Assembly: GCF_029962835.1 (NCBI RefSeq)
Contig: NC_080582.1
Coordinates: 15,694,032 to 15,758,031 of the forward strand
Reading direction: 5' to 3'
DNA length: 64,000 bases
Source: Magnolia sinica
Taxonomy: Eukaryota; Streptophyta; Magnoliopsida; Magnoliales; Magnoliaceae
Positions within the stretch are counted from its first letter, which is position 1. The number at the start of each line of letters is the position of its first letter. Below are positions 21,166-31,499 of this stretch, one piece after another. A program made the position numbers and the translations under genes. The notes under the pieces are model-generated. The model saw nothing but the letters and a program-made list of their open reading frames with translations. It was not told the DNA's origin and did not search any database.

Positions 21166-23050
21166 TGCAGGTTTTTGAATTTTAAGTATTAAAATATCTG
21201 TTATAAACTAATAAATAATTTTAAATTTCAAATACAAACTAGTTATAATTTGGGATTTTTACGAGAAAGTTTGGAAATTACCCAAATACTCGTGTATTAT
21301 TTTTCTTTAAAGTTAGAAAATTTTGTGGCACAAGTATTATGCGTATGACATCCAAGTTTATCAAACATCTACAACTAACCATAACGATCACACAGAACTA
21401 ATGATAATAATAACATGACTAAAAACCTTTCTGATTGAATCACTGAATGGGTCCCATGTGCATTTTGATGTTTTTAAAGTGGTATATGTTATTTTTTATG
21501 GTGCGGCTCATCTTCCATTTACATTGATCAAATTTTTGTTCTTCTCAATCTCGTACCAAATTACAGCTTTCAACTGGTTGGATATCATAAAAATATCACA
21601 TGGGCCCAAAATTCTTCACTTTACCACTTTCTAAAGAAAAAGTGCATGCTGAGTTTTATGATAATTTCACCACCCAAAAGCACTTCTTGTTCATTTCATT
21701 CACGGGTACATTAGTTGGTAAAATACCAAAGTTGCAAAATTCCTAATATCAGATAATTTTTACATTATCATGCCGAGTAATTTAAAACTGCTGATATTTG
21801 GAAAATCTCACTATAATATTGTTTATCTTATTTCCCACGATAATATCTTGAGATTTTCAACATAATAGATCTTTATCACACTGCTAATCCTCTGTTGAGC
21901 AAAACCAATACCAATTCTACACCTAAGAATCTCATTGACAAACTCACTGCGATTGCCAACCTTTTCCTATGATTTTGTTCTGCAAGACTGGGGCAACTCT
22001 GTAAAAACCAGTGCTTTGTACACCTTCAGAATCTCACCCTTTTTGAATTCCTGGCCCTACCAACAATGGATTTGTCTAATCATATAATGTTGAAATTGCG
22101 GTCAATAGGAAAAAATCACATCCCTGTGGATGCTTTTTCATGCATATTATCCAATATCTACAAATTAGAGAGACCATTCAACTGGCTCATCCATCGTACT
22201 TCTTTGGGTTGTCCTTCACTGTATGAGTCATAACCAGTGTGACAAACATCACCTATAACATCACAAAAGTATACACTGAACTATTTGTTATGTGAATATA
22301 TATTTAATTAAAAAAAATTAAATGGATGAGATTTTCGAAAATATCTTCCAAGAAAAACCTCAAAATTTGAACATCTCCTGAAAATTTGCAGAGAGCAGGG
22401 TTTGTCACTATGGTGTCAATCGAGCATTGACGGGCCTTGATCTTTGGCCTGTAGATGGCAGCAAATGGTATCAAAGACAAGTTTTTAGCTTAAAATGGAA
22501 CTGGTCCCCACTGGTGATCTGGCCTTGGGGATATGGCCCATCCGCATGGTGAATCAAATGGTCCCAAGCATGGGTGCAATAGATGTTCTGTCACACTCAT
22601 CTACATTATACTAGCATCTCTTACTGATGAATTTAGGCTCGGATATTTTAGTCCATGTTGCAATCAGATCCAACAAGAAAATGTCAAAACTAGCTAGAAG
22701 CTGCCTGTGAAACATCATCTTGAAGATTTTAACAGAAAGATCTAACAAGATAAATGGTTCAGATGTTCTGCTACAAGTATTGAACATTGCGGTATCGCTC
22801 AAAGACAAATATTCTAAACATTTTCATCATTATCACTTTCTAAAGATTATTTTTCATTCCTTCGGGTCGCTCTATAAATTACATTTGGGAAAAAAAAAAA
22901 AATCCAGATAACATACAAATTATGCTGGGCGTTCAGCTGCTCTTTCAAGACCATCAGAGGTTCTTCCCTTATGGTCCACTTGAATCGAGACTGCAAACTA
23001 ATTTGGAGAAAGCTCACTTCAGATAGAACCAGCTTCCTCGATTAACAAGG
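21166..23050. repeat. Beta block, copy I (segmental repeat)
   Basis: AT-rich DNA with ordered landmarks: TAATTTGGGATTTTTA, ACATCTACAACTAACCATAA, TCTTATTTCCCACGATAAT, CTATGGTGTCAATCGAGC, GTTTTTAGCTTAAAATGG. It is colinear with 50080-52270, and in pieces with 28354-29130 and 30491-30900. No gene recognised. Confidence 0.6.
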
Positions 23051-23160
23051 AGTGGTTTATAGATTATATCATTCTTCATCTGTTGACTTTCAAAAACTAT
23101 CTAATCAAAATCTGCTCTTTACTTCATGGTTAGCCAGTCAGCCTCAAGCAAGCTTCTCTC

Positions 23161-23173
23161 TCCCTCAAGCAAG

Positions 23174-23214
<41 letters not shown>
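23161..23214. repeat. (TC)n microsatellite with a short direct repeat
   Basis: CAAGCTTCTCTCTCCCT occurs twice (about 23149-23178) and leads into a pure TC run to about 23213. Confidence 0.85.
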
Positions 23215-23216
<2 letters not shown>

Positions 23217-23699
23217 GCATGCGTATCTTTGTAGCAAGCTTCTCCATGATTTTACCTAAATCACACGTGGCCCATACAACATGGAAAAATAGGGCCAGCC
23301 TGAGTAGAGGTACTGTGCAATACATGGATATCTTCTCTTCCAAGCTTGAAAACATCTTGTTCTGATATATTTACATCAACAGCATGGCTGGTCCAATGGG
23401 GTTGTAAGAGCAGAACTTGCTCGGCAGAACCCTCTCTCAGCTTTGCCACGCTAACAAATGAAAGAATACAGTACCGCCATCCCCTAATTGAGTGCCAGAC
23501 ATGGAATGGAACCACTGATTCAGAGCCACTGCACAGCAGTTGAATGTGACAAAGAACAGTGGAGAGAGCACTGAAGATTAGTTGAAGAAATATGTGGCAT
23601 CGAGTACGTCTTTCAAGTCGAAATCCCCTCGCTCTGGCAGGGGAGGGAAACTTAATGATGGGAACGATTGCTCGAAGCTCTCCAACAGCTGCATAAATA

Positions 23700-24290
23700 G
23701 AGAACCATACAAACTTTAGATATAGCCGTTGTGATCAATACATGGCTGGTAAGAGGACTGACGAAATTATTGTGCGGGCCTCTTGATTGTACCGGCACAT
23801 GCAGACAACACATTGGGAATCACAGGCATACATGCCAAAGTGGCACGTGCATGAGATTTGGGCTATTCATGAATAGGGACCCAACATCAACATGGGCTGC
23901 CCCAAAAATCATGCAATCCACTCATGGTGGATCTTACATGTACCTTGAATGTGGGCTATGTATGGCCCACTGGGTGGTAGACCAGCCTGGAGTTTGGACA
24001 AGCACCATGGTTGGGCACACCTGATGAGCTCTAGACGAGTGCCATGTGGGCATGTCTGACTGTGTCTCCCGAAGTGCAAGACAGGTTCGCGTTCCTCTTT
24101 TGTAAGAATGGCTTTGATTTTTTTAGAAGATGAAAACCCACTCAGTTATAGAAGAAGATTTTTGAGTATGAAATTTCTCTCAAAGAAAAACACTTTTGTA
24201 GCAACAGAAAAATGGGATGCCCTCACAAACCCATGACTATCTGCACTAGGATAATTTGATTAGTTTTTTTTTTTTTTCCTAAGGCAGTCT
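23700..24290. other. Unassigned gap within the RPOT fragment
   Basis: No exon, repeat arm or RNA gene is recognised here. TGGCCCA-type motifs hint at old repeat DNA. Confidence 0.35.
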
Positions 24291-24294
24291 CCAG

Positions 24295-24745
24295 TGGTAA
24301 AAGGAAGATGTGGGGCCCACATATGCGTTCATGAAATCCAACTCATCTATCAGATGTGTCACCTCAGAAAACCCCTGGGACCCAAAACTTGGCCTTATTC
24401 GAAACTAAGTTGAGCCACATAAAAGAAATCAAGGATGGACCGCCCACCCAAGAAATTCACAAGGGCCCACCTGAGTCGAAAACAGCCTGAATTTTTGCAT
24501 TATCAATATTCCTGGATAAGGGTCAGAACTGCCTTGATATACAAAACACAGTGGGCCACCACCCTAATCAATGGTGGGCATTCCCCGGTATGTTCCATGT
24601 GCTACCTGTGACCCAACTGAGTTTTGGATCAGGCTGCTTTATGGGTATGGGATCTGCTAAGGCAACGCATCTTATGGACGGGGTGGATTTCGTGAACATA
24701 TCACTGGGCCTCGCATCTGCCCGCTGCCACTGGAGCACGCCCCTT
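24295..24745. repeat. Diverged foldback MITE
   Basis: Left GTGGGGCCCACATATGCG and ATGAAATCCAACTCATC. Right TTATGGACGGGGTGGATTTC, ATCACTGGGCC. The internal sequence differs from the main family. Confidence 0.45.
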
Positions 24746-25099
24746 AAAACAAAGGACAAAAATTAGAAGCATCTCAATAGCTATAATGAAATAAACAAAA
24801 CCACTCACATAAATGAAAATAATCTTTAAATGTGAAAAAAGCTTCACTTCATGGATAAAGTAGCTTCAAAAAGAGTGAACTGATTCCTTAAAATGTTGAG
24901 AAATTTCAGGGACAATACACAAAAAATAATAATAATAATAATAAGTATTGGCTTACAAGTGGTTTCCATCTTAACATGGGTAATAGCTTTAGGGTGCGTT
25001 TGGATGCAATATTGAACTGTAATTATTAGTCTAATGACATGCAAATACCAAATTGTGATTTCCTTGGCATCCATATTCAGAGTCTAGGTTACTTTCAAG

Positions 25100-25790
25100 T
25101 TAGACTTGAAAGAGGGTCCTTATACTCTAGCTCTGGTGGTAGACTCTCACGGTTTTCAACACCTGGTCAAGGGTAGTGAAATTCCACTATGATACATCAC
25201 TAATCTCCTTAAAATTTCTTTTTATTATTAAATCTCTTAATTAAATTGAATGTCCCAATTCAATTGACTTGCGCATCCAAACACAACCTTACTCTCCACT
25301 GTGTTGGCTGTCCTAACAACCTATTTCTTAATGAGGCCTGAAGCAAAGGTACTTTACAATCTCCAATGTCAGTATTTCATAGATCTCGAGGAACTTGATC
25401 TTTACTCTTGCTCGGGTGGTAGACTCTCAGGAGTTTCAATACCTGGTCAAGGGTTTGAATATCCATGGGTGGCGAAATTCCACTACAGCATGAGTATGTG
25501 CGTGTGAAAAAAAGAAGAAGAAGAAGCAGATCCAACATGAAGGCTGGAGGGTATTTGTCACAATACAAATACTCGGATACATCACTAATTTTCTCTTTTT
25601 TTAAAAAAAAATAATTATTAAATCTCTTAATTAAATAGAATGTGCCAATTCAATCGACTTGTGCATCCAAACACAACCTCACTCTCGGCTGTGTTGGCTG
25701 TCCTAACATCCATTAAGAGGCCTGAAGTAAAGGTACTTTACATTCTCCAATGACAGTGTTTCATAGATTTCGAGGAACTTTCCTTTTTAA
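25100..25790. repeat. Tandem duplication (two units) carrying SINE pieces
   Basis: Unit 1 (about 25115-25392) and unit 2 (about 25403-25782) both contain GGTGGTAGACTCTCA, AACCTGGTCAAGGG-like sequence, TTATTAAATCTCTTAATTAA, TTGGCTGTCCTAACA and TTTCATAGAT-TCGAGGAACT. Unit 2 holds the longer SINE copy. Confidence 0.7.
25402..25525 (+). mobile_element. tRNA-derived SINE
   Basis: TCGGGTGGTAGACTCTCAGG resembles a pol III A box, and GGTCAAGGGTTTGAATATCC a B box spaced as in tRNAs. The 3' part has GGCGAAATTCCACTA and GTGCGTGTG, ending in an A-rich tail. Four relatives are in the window: 25115-25185, 26738-26858 (minus), 27125-27240 (minus) and 38000-38055 (minus, partial). Confidence 0.6.
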
Positions 25791-26224
25791 GTATCCTGTT
25801 CAATTCATCAACATGATATCACATGCATGCATGCAGTACGCAGTACGAATCATGAACTCCTGCAATCACCGATGATGAAAATGAAAAAGAAAAATAAAAA
25901 AGGCTTAACACAGTCAAGAGTTATATCCAACAAGAACAAAGCAGGAAACTGCGGTCGTCATCATGTGGGACCCATCAAGTGATTGGACAAAATTTGGAGG
26001 AAAAGCCGTCCTCTGCCACTTAACATGACCTGCAGTAGCAAAATTTGTTGAGTTCAATGCTAACCTTTTACGCAAAGGTCCAAAAACCTCCCGCTCTTAA
26101 ACGCTGGACATTAGTTACCTGTAAGAATGGTACACTGTATTTCGATATTGACAATACTACCTTCCCTTGACCGCACTTGCAATCTCTCTCACTGCGAATT
26201 CACAGGCACGCCATCCTAACCGGC

Positions 26225-26500
26225 GACCATATGTGGGGCCTATCTTATTATTTCTGAGAAATCCACGCCGTTCATATGTTTTTCCAGCTTATTTTAGGTT
26301 CGGACTAAAAAAAGAAGCAGATTCAAATCACAAAGTGAGCCCCCCCTACTCCTAGGAATTTTCAACGGTGGTTCTCATTTCCCAGTGTTTCCTATCAATT
26401 GGTTCATTTTTGTCCCACGCCCTAAAATAAATTGGCAAAACAGATGGATCGAGTGGATTCGTCAAAAAAAAAAAACCCATGTACCTCTGGTTATCACTGA
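26225..26500. repeat. Short foldback MITE copy
   Basis: Left GTGGGGCCTATCTTATTATT and ATCCACGCCGTTCATATG. Right CAGATGGATCGAGTGGATTC. About 275 bp. Confidence 0.55.
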
Positions 26501-26524
26501 TTTCCATTAACTGCAGGGCAAACC

Positions 26525-27010
26525 TGACCGTACGTGGGGCCCATTTTTATGTTGTTAGAAATCCATGCCGTCCATCTGTTTTCTCAACTCATTTTAGGAT
26601 ACGGGTCTAAAACTAAGGCATATCAAAAGCTAAACGTGGAATGAGGATAGCCAGAAGACGTTTCAAGGGTGGCCCTTCCATCTCACTCTTACCTCTCATG
26701 TAGCCCACGGGAGCTTCTTTTATTATTATTATTTTTTTTTCATACGCACACACACCCTCACACACTCACGCCGTTGTGAGATTTCATGACCCATGGATAT
26801 TCAAACCCTTGACCGGGTGTTGAAACTCCCAAGAGTCTGCCATCAGAGCAAGAGTAACGGTGATCTGGAGCTTGGTATTGATCACGTGGTGGGATTTCAT
26901 CACCTATGTTGCCCACTGTAGCTTGGTATTGATTTCGTTTTTGGGTTCATGGCATAAGATGATCTGAAAAATATAGATGGATGGTTAGATTTGTAAAAAG
27001 AATCACGTGG
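26525..27010. repeat. Foldback MITE split by a SINE
   Basis: Left CGTGGGGCCCATTTTTATG and ATCCATGCCGTCCATCTG. Right ATAGATGGATGGTTAGATTT. The SINE at 26715-26860 sits in its right half. Confidence 0.55.
26715..26860 (-). mobile_element. tRNA-derived SINE (minus)
   Basis: Reading on minus: TACTCTTGCTCTGATGGCAG, then GGTCAAGGGTTTGAATATCC, then GTGTGTGTGCGTATG and an oligo-A tail with AAT repeats (26706-26740 on plus). Same family as 25402. Confidence 0.6.
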
Positions 27011-27109
27011 CTTCATGAATGTTTCAATGGCAGCATTTAATTACCATTTTTTCAAGCTCGTTTGGGTCACTTGAAATTTAGATCAGCAGAATTTTTGGGC
27101 TCCACCAAA

Positions 27110-27245
27110 GGGTTTTTTTTTTTTTTTTTTCCACACGCACACACACCCCACACACTCACGCTAGTGGAATTTCACTCACCTATGGATACTCGGACCTGGG
27201 TGTTGACACTCATGTGAGTCTACCACCCGAGCAAGAGTAAGTTTA
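27110..27245 (-). mobile_element. tRNA-derived SINE (minus)
   Basis: Reading on minus: TACTCTTGCTCGGGTGGTAG, then CACCCAGGTCCGAGTATCC, then GTGTGTGTGCGTGTGG and a 20-bp A tail (27113-27132 as T on plus). Confidence 0.6.
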
Positions 27246-27309
27246 GCAACCGTTACCCTCCGGACTTCAAGTATCCATCAAGCCTCTGAGTCTGACATTG
27301 ATGAGACAT

Positions 27310-27590
27310 TGATTGCTGTGCCAACCTTAGTGTGACTGTCCGTGAGGCCAGGATGGATGGCTTTTGAAAATCCACCCGTCAATTTATTTTTTCAGCTCAT
27401 TTCAGGGGCATGAACTCAAAATATAGAAAGATTAGAAGCTGAAAATGAGCCTTGCGATGGCCCCAGGATATCTCAACAGTAGTCGTTCAATCTCACTTTT
27501 CTACGACTGTGCTGCTTGAGATTACGTAAAAACAAATGAATGGAGTGGATTTCTCCTAAACTTACAAGGGTCCCGTGTACCATTGTACCT
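27310..27590. repeat. Short foldback MITE copy
   Basis: GAAAATCCACCCGTCAATTT on the left, AATGAATGGAGTGGATTTCT on the right, with a reduced middle. Confidence 0.5.
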
Positions 27591-28110
27591 GCATTCTCAT
27601 ACATTTTTCACGTCACCAAGTTCTGCAGGCCCCACTATGATGTATGTGTTGTATCCACACGGTCCATCCATTTTCAGATATCATTTTAGGGCATGATCCA
27701 AACAATGAGCCAGATAAAAAGCTGTAGTGGACCCCACCACAGAAAACAGTGGGGAGAGTGATTCCCACCGATTGAAACTATCCTAAGGCCACCATAATGT
27801 TTACTTAAAATACAACCTGTTCAAAAGTTAAAAAATACTTTGGTGGCCTTTAGAAATAAGGGAAAACACAAATATCAGCTTGTTCTAAAACTTTCATGGC
27901 CCTTTAGAAGTTTTTAATGGTAGGCATTACTGTCCCCACTGTTTTCTGTGCTGGGTCCACTGGAGTTTTGAATTTAACTCATTCTTGGGATATTGCCCTA
28001 AAATGATCTCTCCAAATGGATGGAAGGTGTGGATACAAAATATACATCATGGTGGGGCCCACGGAACCTGGTGACGTCACTTCGGTAGCGAGTCTCGCTG
28101 CTCAACCTGT
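27590..28110. repeat. Foldback MITE copy (TCGGTAGCGAG terminus)
   Basis: Left TTTTTCACGTCACCAAG and ATCCACACGGTCCATCC. Right ATGGATGGAAGGTGTGGATA, ending GTGACGTCACTTCGGTAGCG. Both arms are well preserved, about 520 bp. Confidence 0.65.
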
Positions 28111-28119
28111 AAGTAGCTG

Positions 28120-28353
28120 GGCGCGGATTAGGAGCTACCCGTCTACCCCCGACTGTTCCGAGCTCGGGACAGGCAAAGGCTCCGAGGGCCACTGAGGGGC
28201 CACAGTGATTTATGGGTTTTACCCACACCGTCCATCCATATTTCCATATCAGTTTAGATGACTAAACCCAAAATAAGGTAAATCTAGGGCTCAAGTTGAC
28301 CACACCACAGGAAGCAGCAGTACTAAGGACTCCCACCGTTGAAACCTTCTTAG
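28120..28353. repeat. MITE left half
   Basis: It starts GGGCGCGGATTAGGAGC, then GGCCACTGAGGGGCCACAG and CACACCGTCCATCCATATTT. It stops where the beta block begins. Confidence 0.5.
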
Positions 28354-29130
28354 GTAAAATCTCAATTTGTCAAATTTCTTAATATCAAATTTGCCAATAT
28401 TTTGAAAATTTTACAATAGTATTGTTTATCTTATTTCCCACAATAGTATCCTGAGATTTTCAACTTAACAGACCTTTCTCGCACTGCTAATCCTCCGTTT
28501 GTTGTGAAAATCCAAATCTTTGCCTTTTTGGAATCTCATTGACAAACTCACTACAATTGCAAACTTTTTTCCTATGATTTTTTTCTGAAGGGTGCAGCTA
28601 TACTATCAGAATCAACAGTTTGTACATGCTCAAAATCCCACCGTATATGAATTTCTGGCCCTTCCAACAATGGATTTGTCTAAACATATAATGCTGAAAT
28701 TGCAGTCAATAAGGAAAAAATCACATCCTTGTGGATGCTTGTTTATGGATATTATCTAATATCTACAAATTAGAGAAACCATTCTACTATCTCATGCTTA
28801 TACTTCTTTTGGCTTGTCCTTCACTGTATGAGTCACAACCAGTGTGACCAGCAATGCTGATAACATCACGAAATATATACTGAACTATTTGTTACGTGAA
28901 CATATAATTAAATTTAAAGATATTTATTTACAAAAATATTTTTATATTTGATGAGATTTTCCAAATTATCCCGAGAAAAACCTCAAATTTTGAATCTCCC
29001 AAGAAATTTCTGGGCCGATCGAGAAATAGAGACAACAGGGTTTGTGACTATGGTGTCAACTGAGCGCTGATGGGCGTTGATCTTTGACCTGTTGATGGCA
29101 GAAAATGGTATCAGATACTTCATCATCTAG
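28354..29130. repeat. Beta block, copy II, second part
   Basis: GTTTATCTTATTTCCCACAA, CTTTTGGCTTGTCCTTCAC and CTATGGTGTCAACTGAGC align with 21780-22480 and 50690-51650. The first part of beta is displaced to 30491-30900. Confidence 0.6.
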
Positions 29131-29446
29131 CTCCTGGATTTGAAAAGAAAATGCTTCAGCTAAAAACCCAAATCCAGATTTATCCAAATCCAACCGAAAG
29201 AGCTGCATCCATATGCAGCTGATCACACTCCAAACTTCAGCAGGAACAGCTGTCCCATTCCAACCAACATCAGCTAAAACCGCGTCTGCAACCACTACCG
29301 GAATCAACTAGCAACAGCAATCCAAATGGAGCAGCTGCATTGATTTACATTTAGACACAAAACACTCAATTACACACACCTCGATTTCACGCATACCCTT
29401 CCCCTGCCCACTGACACACTATACAACACACACCCAAATCACCTCT

Positions 29447-29498
<52 letters not shown>

Positions 29499-29839
29499 AC
29501 ACACCCACACACACACTCACTTGCACACATAGGCGCGCACACACAGAGACTTCTATTAAAAGCATAAGCAGCACAATATACATTTGGAAAGAGAGAAGTA
29601 AACATGAGGGCCACTCTGAGCTTGCGAAGCAGGCTAGACACATCTACCACCTCACAAAGGGCTACAATAACTTATCTCTAAACCAACTCCATTTATACAT
29701 TATACAGCCTAGCTCGCGATGAGCTCGACTACAGGCCGCATCCAACAGAAAACTTGTAACGGCAGCAACTACTGGAACCATTCATCCATATTTATATTTT
29801 ACATAACTAACCTGCAGCCCTGGCATGCACATACAATAC
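29131..29839. other. Unassigned gap with a (TC)n microsatellite
   Basis: TC run at 29451-29494, bordered by CA-rich sequence. A 252-nt minus frame at 29056-29307 has no recognisable domain. Nothing else supported. Confidence 0.5.
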
Positions 29840-30490
29840 TCTGCAGATAAGTCCATTCCTCTAAGCCTGCATCAGAAGGTCTTACACAAGGGGAGCTCAG
29901 ATCCGTCTGCAAGGTAGGAGAGATAATCAGAATCTGAGGGCATTGTACACTTCCCAGCCCTTACAGACATGCTTCCTGCCAATTGGATCAGCCTTTGCTT
30001 CAAATGCAGCCCAGCCCCACGGCATCCATTTCTAAGAGACCCCTCACTTCCATAGGGAGATCACTTCTTGACCACACCACGGGTTCATAGACAAGCTAGT
30101 CTATCATCCGCTGCATTTGCTCTCTCTATAAACATGTGAGATGGAGAAGTCCAAGCATTCAAGCTCCTTCTTGATGTCACCCACAATATACCAGATCTTA
30201 CAGGGGATGCTATGATGGTTGAGAATGGCCTCTGTTGCCACTAGGGAATCTAATTCAATGTTTACATTTGATAGGTTAAACTGTTTACATATCTTAATAC
30301 TGTCCAAAATGGCCCTTGACTCTGCTTCTATGTCGGATGAGATACCATAAGATTGGTGAAAAGCAAAGATCAGGCATCCTAAGTGGTCTCTGCAGACTCC
30401 TCTGCTTCCACTCCTGCCTGGGTTCCTGCGAGAGGAACCATCAACAGCTAATTTGACCCAGTAAAAAATATTTGTGTATGACATTAGCAA
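29840..30490 (-). mobile_element. LINE fragment with RNase H domain, copy 1
   Basis: The minus frame 30104-30490 encodes an RNase H-like (RVT_3) domain: KLAVDGSSRRNPG with the first catalytic Asp, EAESRAILDSI with the Glu, IELDSLVATEAIL with the second Asp, ending HVYRES. A single-base frame slip then separates the usual 'N-ADRLA' end. The following 250 bp match the 3' flank of the copy at 53285-53780. The reverse transcriptase is absent. Confidence 0.75.
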
Positions 30491-30900
30491 CCAAACATAA
30501 TAATCATAAGGACCAAAAATCTTTCTTGTAGAATCACTAAATGGTCTGTACTTGTAATTTGATGTTTTTTATGGTGTTTCTCGTCATCCTAAGATTGATC
30601 AAATTTTTTATTTCTTCTCCACATCATACGGAATTATATCTGTTGGACGGCTTGAATATTATAAAAATATGTAATGGGCCCCATGAATGTCTACTTTCTC
30701 ACTTTCAAAATAAACAAGTGCACCTTGGGCATTATGGTAATTTCAGTGCTAAAAAAAAGGACTGTCATTTTGGTTGGTAAGGGCATTATTTGGTAAATCC
30801 TAATTTGTGAGGAAATTTGTGATAAAAATCCCTAATTAAAATGTGAAATTTCTATAGCAAACGATTACCAAAAGTAGAAAATACCAGGGTATTTCAATGA
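30491..30900. repeat. Beta block, copy II, first part (displaced)
   Basis: AACCAAACATAATAATC, ATTTGATGTTTTTTATGG and GGGCATTATGGTAATTTCAG align with 21360-21780 and 50260-50650. Confidence 0.55.
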
Positions 30901-31499
30901 TTCCCTGTTTAAGACTACAAATCGGCCATGTGATGGGACCCGATTTCCAGACCTACCTCAACTCAGCCAACACATTTTCCCATAACCCAGCCCAAACTAT
31001 TATCCAACCGTGCCTGTTTCTCTGGAATGGATAAACATGATTAAGAGCATTGATATTATAAAGAATTAAACATACCCAACATGGAACAATTGAGTTGGAT
31101 CAATCGGGATTGGGATGAGCCTGGCCCAAGTTTCAGACTTATCCATTGGTTGGGCTGAGGTGATTAGCTTATACCTTGGTTTTTTGTTTTTTTTTTTTTG
31201 TTTTTTTTTAAAATTTGAATTGTTGGGGCACTACCGTATGCAATTTTATTGATATAACAGAAAAATAGAAAAAAATGAGTTTTGCTTACTGCTGAAGTAT
31301 GATTTGCCATGTAATGCATCCAATTTCTTACTGAAATTTATAATTTGAAGGCACTAAGATTAAATCATTTAAGTCCAATGGAACACCCTCTTCTTTCTAC
31401 CACATCATAACAGAAATAATTGAAGAGAATTAGAATAGTTCAAGAAGAGAAGAATAACATAGTAAACAATGGGTGTTTAAGCAGAGAAGAATCAGTTGG
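30901..31499. other. Shared 3' flank of NLR C
   Basis: Colinear with 54030-54757 downstream of NLR E (CCTACCTCAACTCAGC, TGTTTCTCTGGAATGGAT, TGGATGAGCCTGG-like, TTGCTTACTGCTG). The last 110 bp (AAGTCCAATGGAACACCC to GCAGAGAAGAATC) also match downstream of NLR B. Confidence 0.6.

Larger units (their letters stand above)
23578..26029 (-). pseudogene. 3' fragment of a phage-type organellar RNA polymerase gene (RPOT)
   Basis: RPOT enzymes are nuclear-encoded T7-like polymerases of plastids and mitochondria. Two exon-like pieces are seen. 25941-26027 encodes [19 protein letters not shown] then SHMM, matching the T7-RNAP 'PPNFVHSxDGSH' block; a TACTGCAG acceptor precedes it. 23578-23688 encodes LLESFEQSFPSLSFPPLPE followed by RGDFDLKDV and ends YFFN plus stop, the family's C-terminus; a TTATGCAG acceptor precedes it. 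The exon that should lie between them, with the HDSFWTHA motif carrying the catalytic Asp, was not found in the 2.25 kb gap, which holds a MITE and a tandem repeat. The upstream piece reads on into a stop at 25914 with no good donor. A 97-bp intron-like stretch (26030-26126, GTAACT...CTGCAG) precedes it, but the exon before does not resemble RPOT. A dead gene fragment is the simplest reading. Confidence 0.75.

Noticed and set aside
29056-29307. 84-codon minus frame as a possible gene
   Set aside because: No domain, and its first part lies in the repeated beta block.
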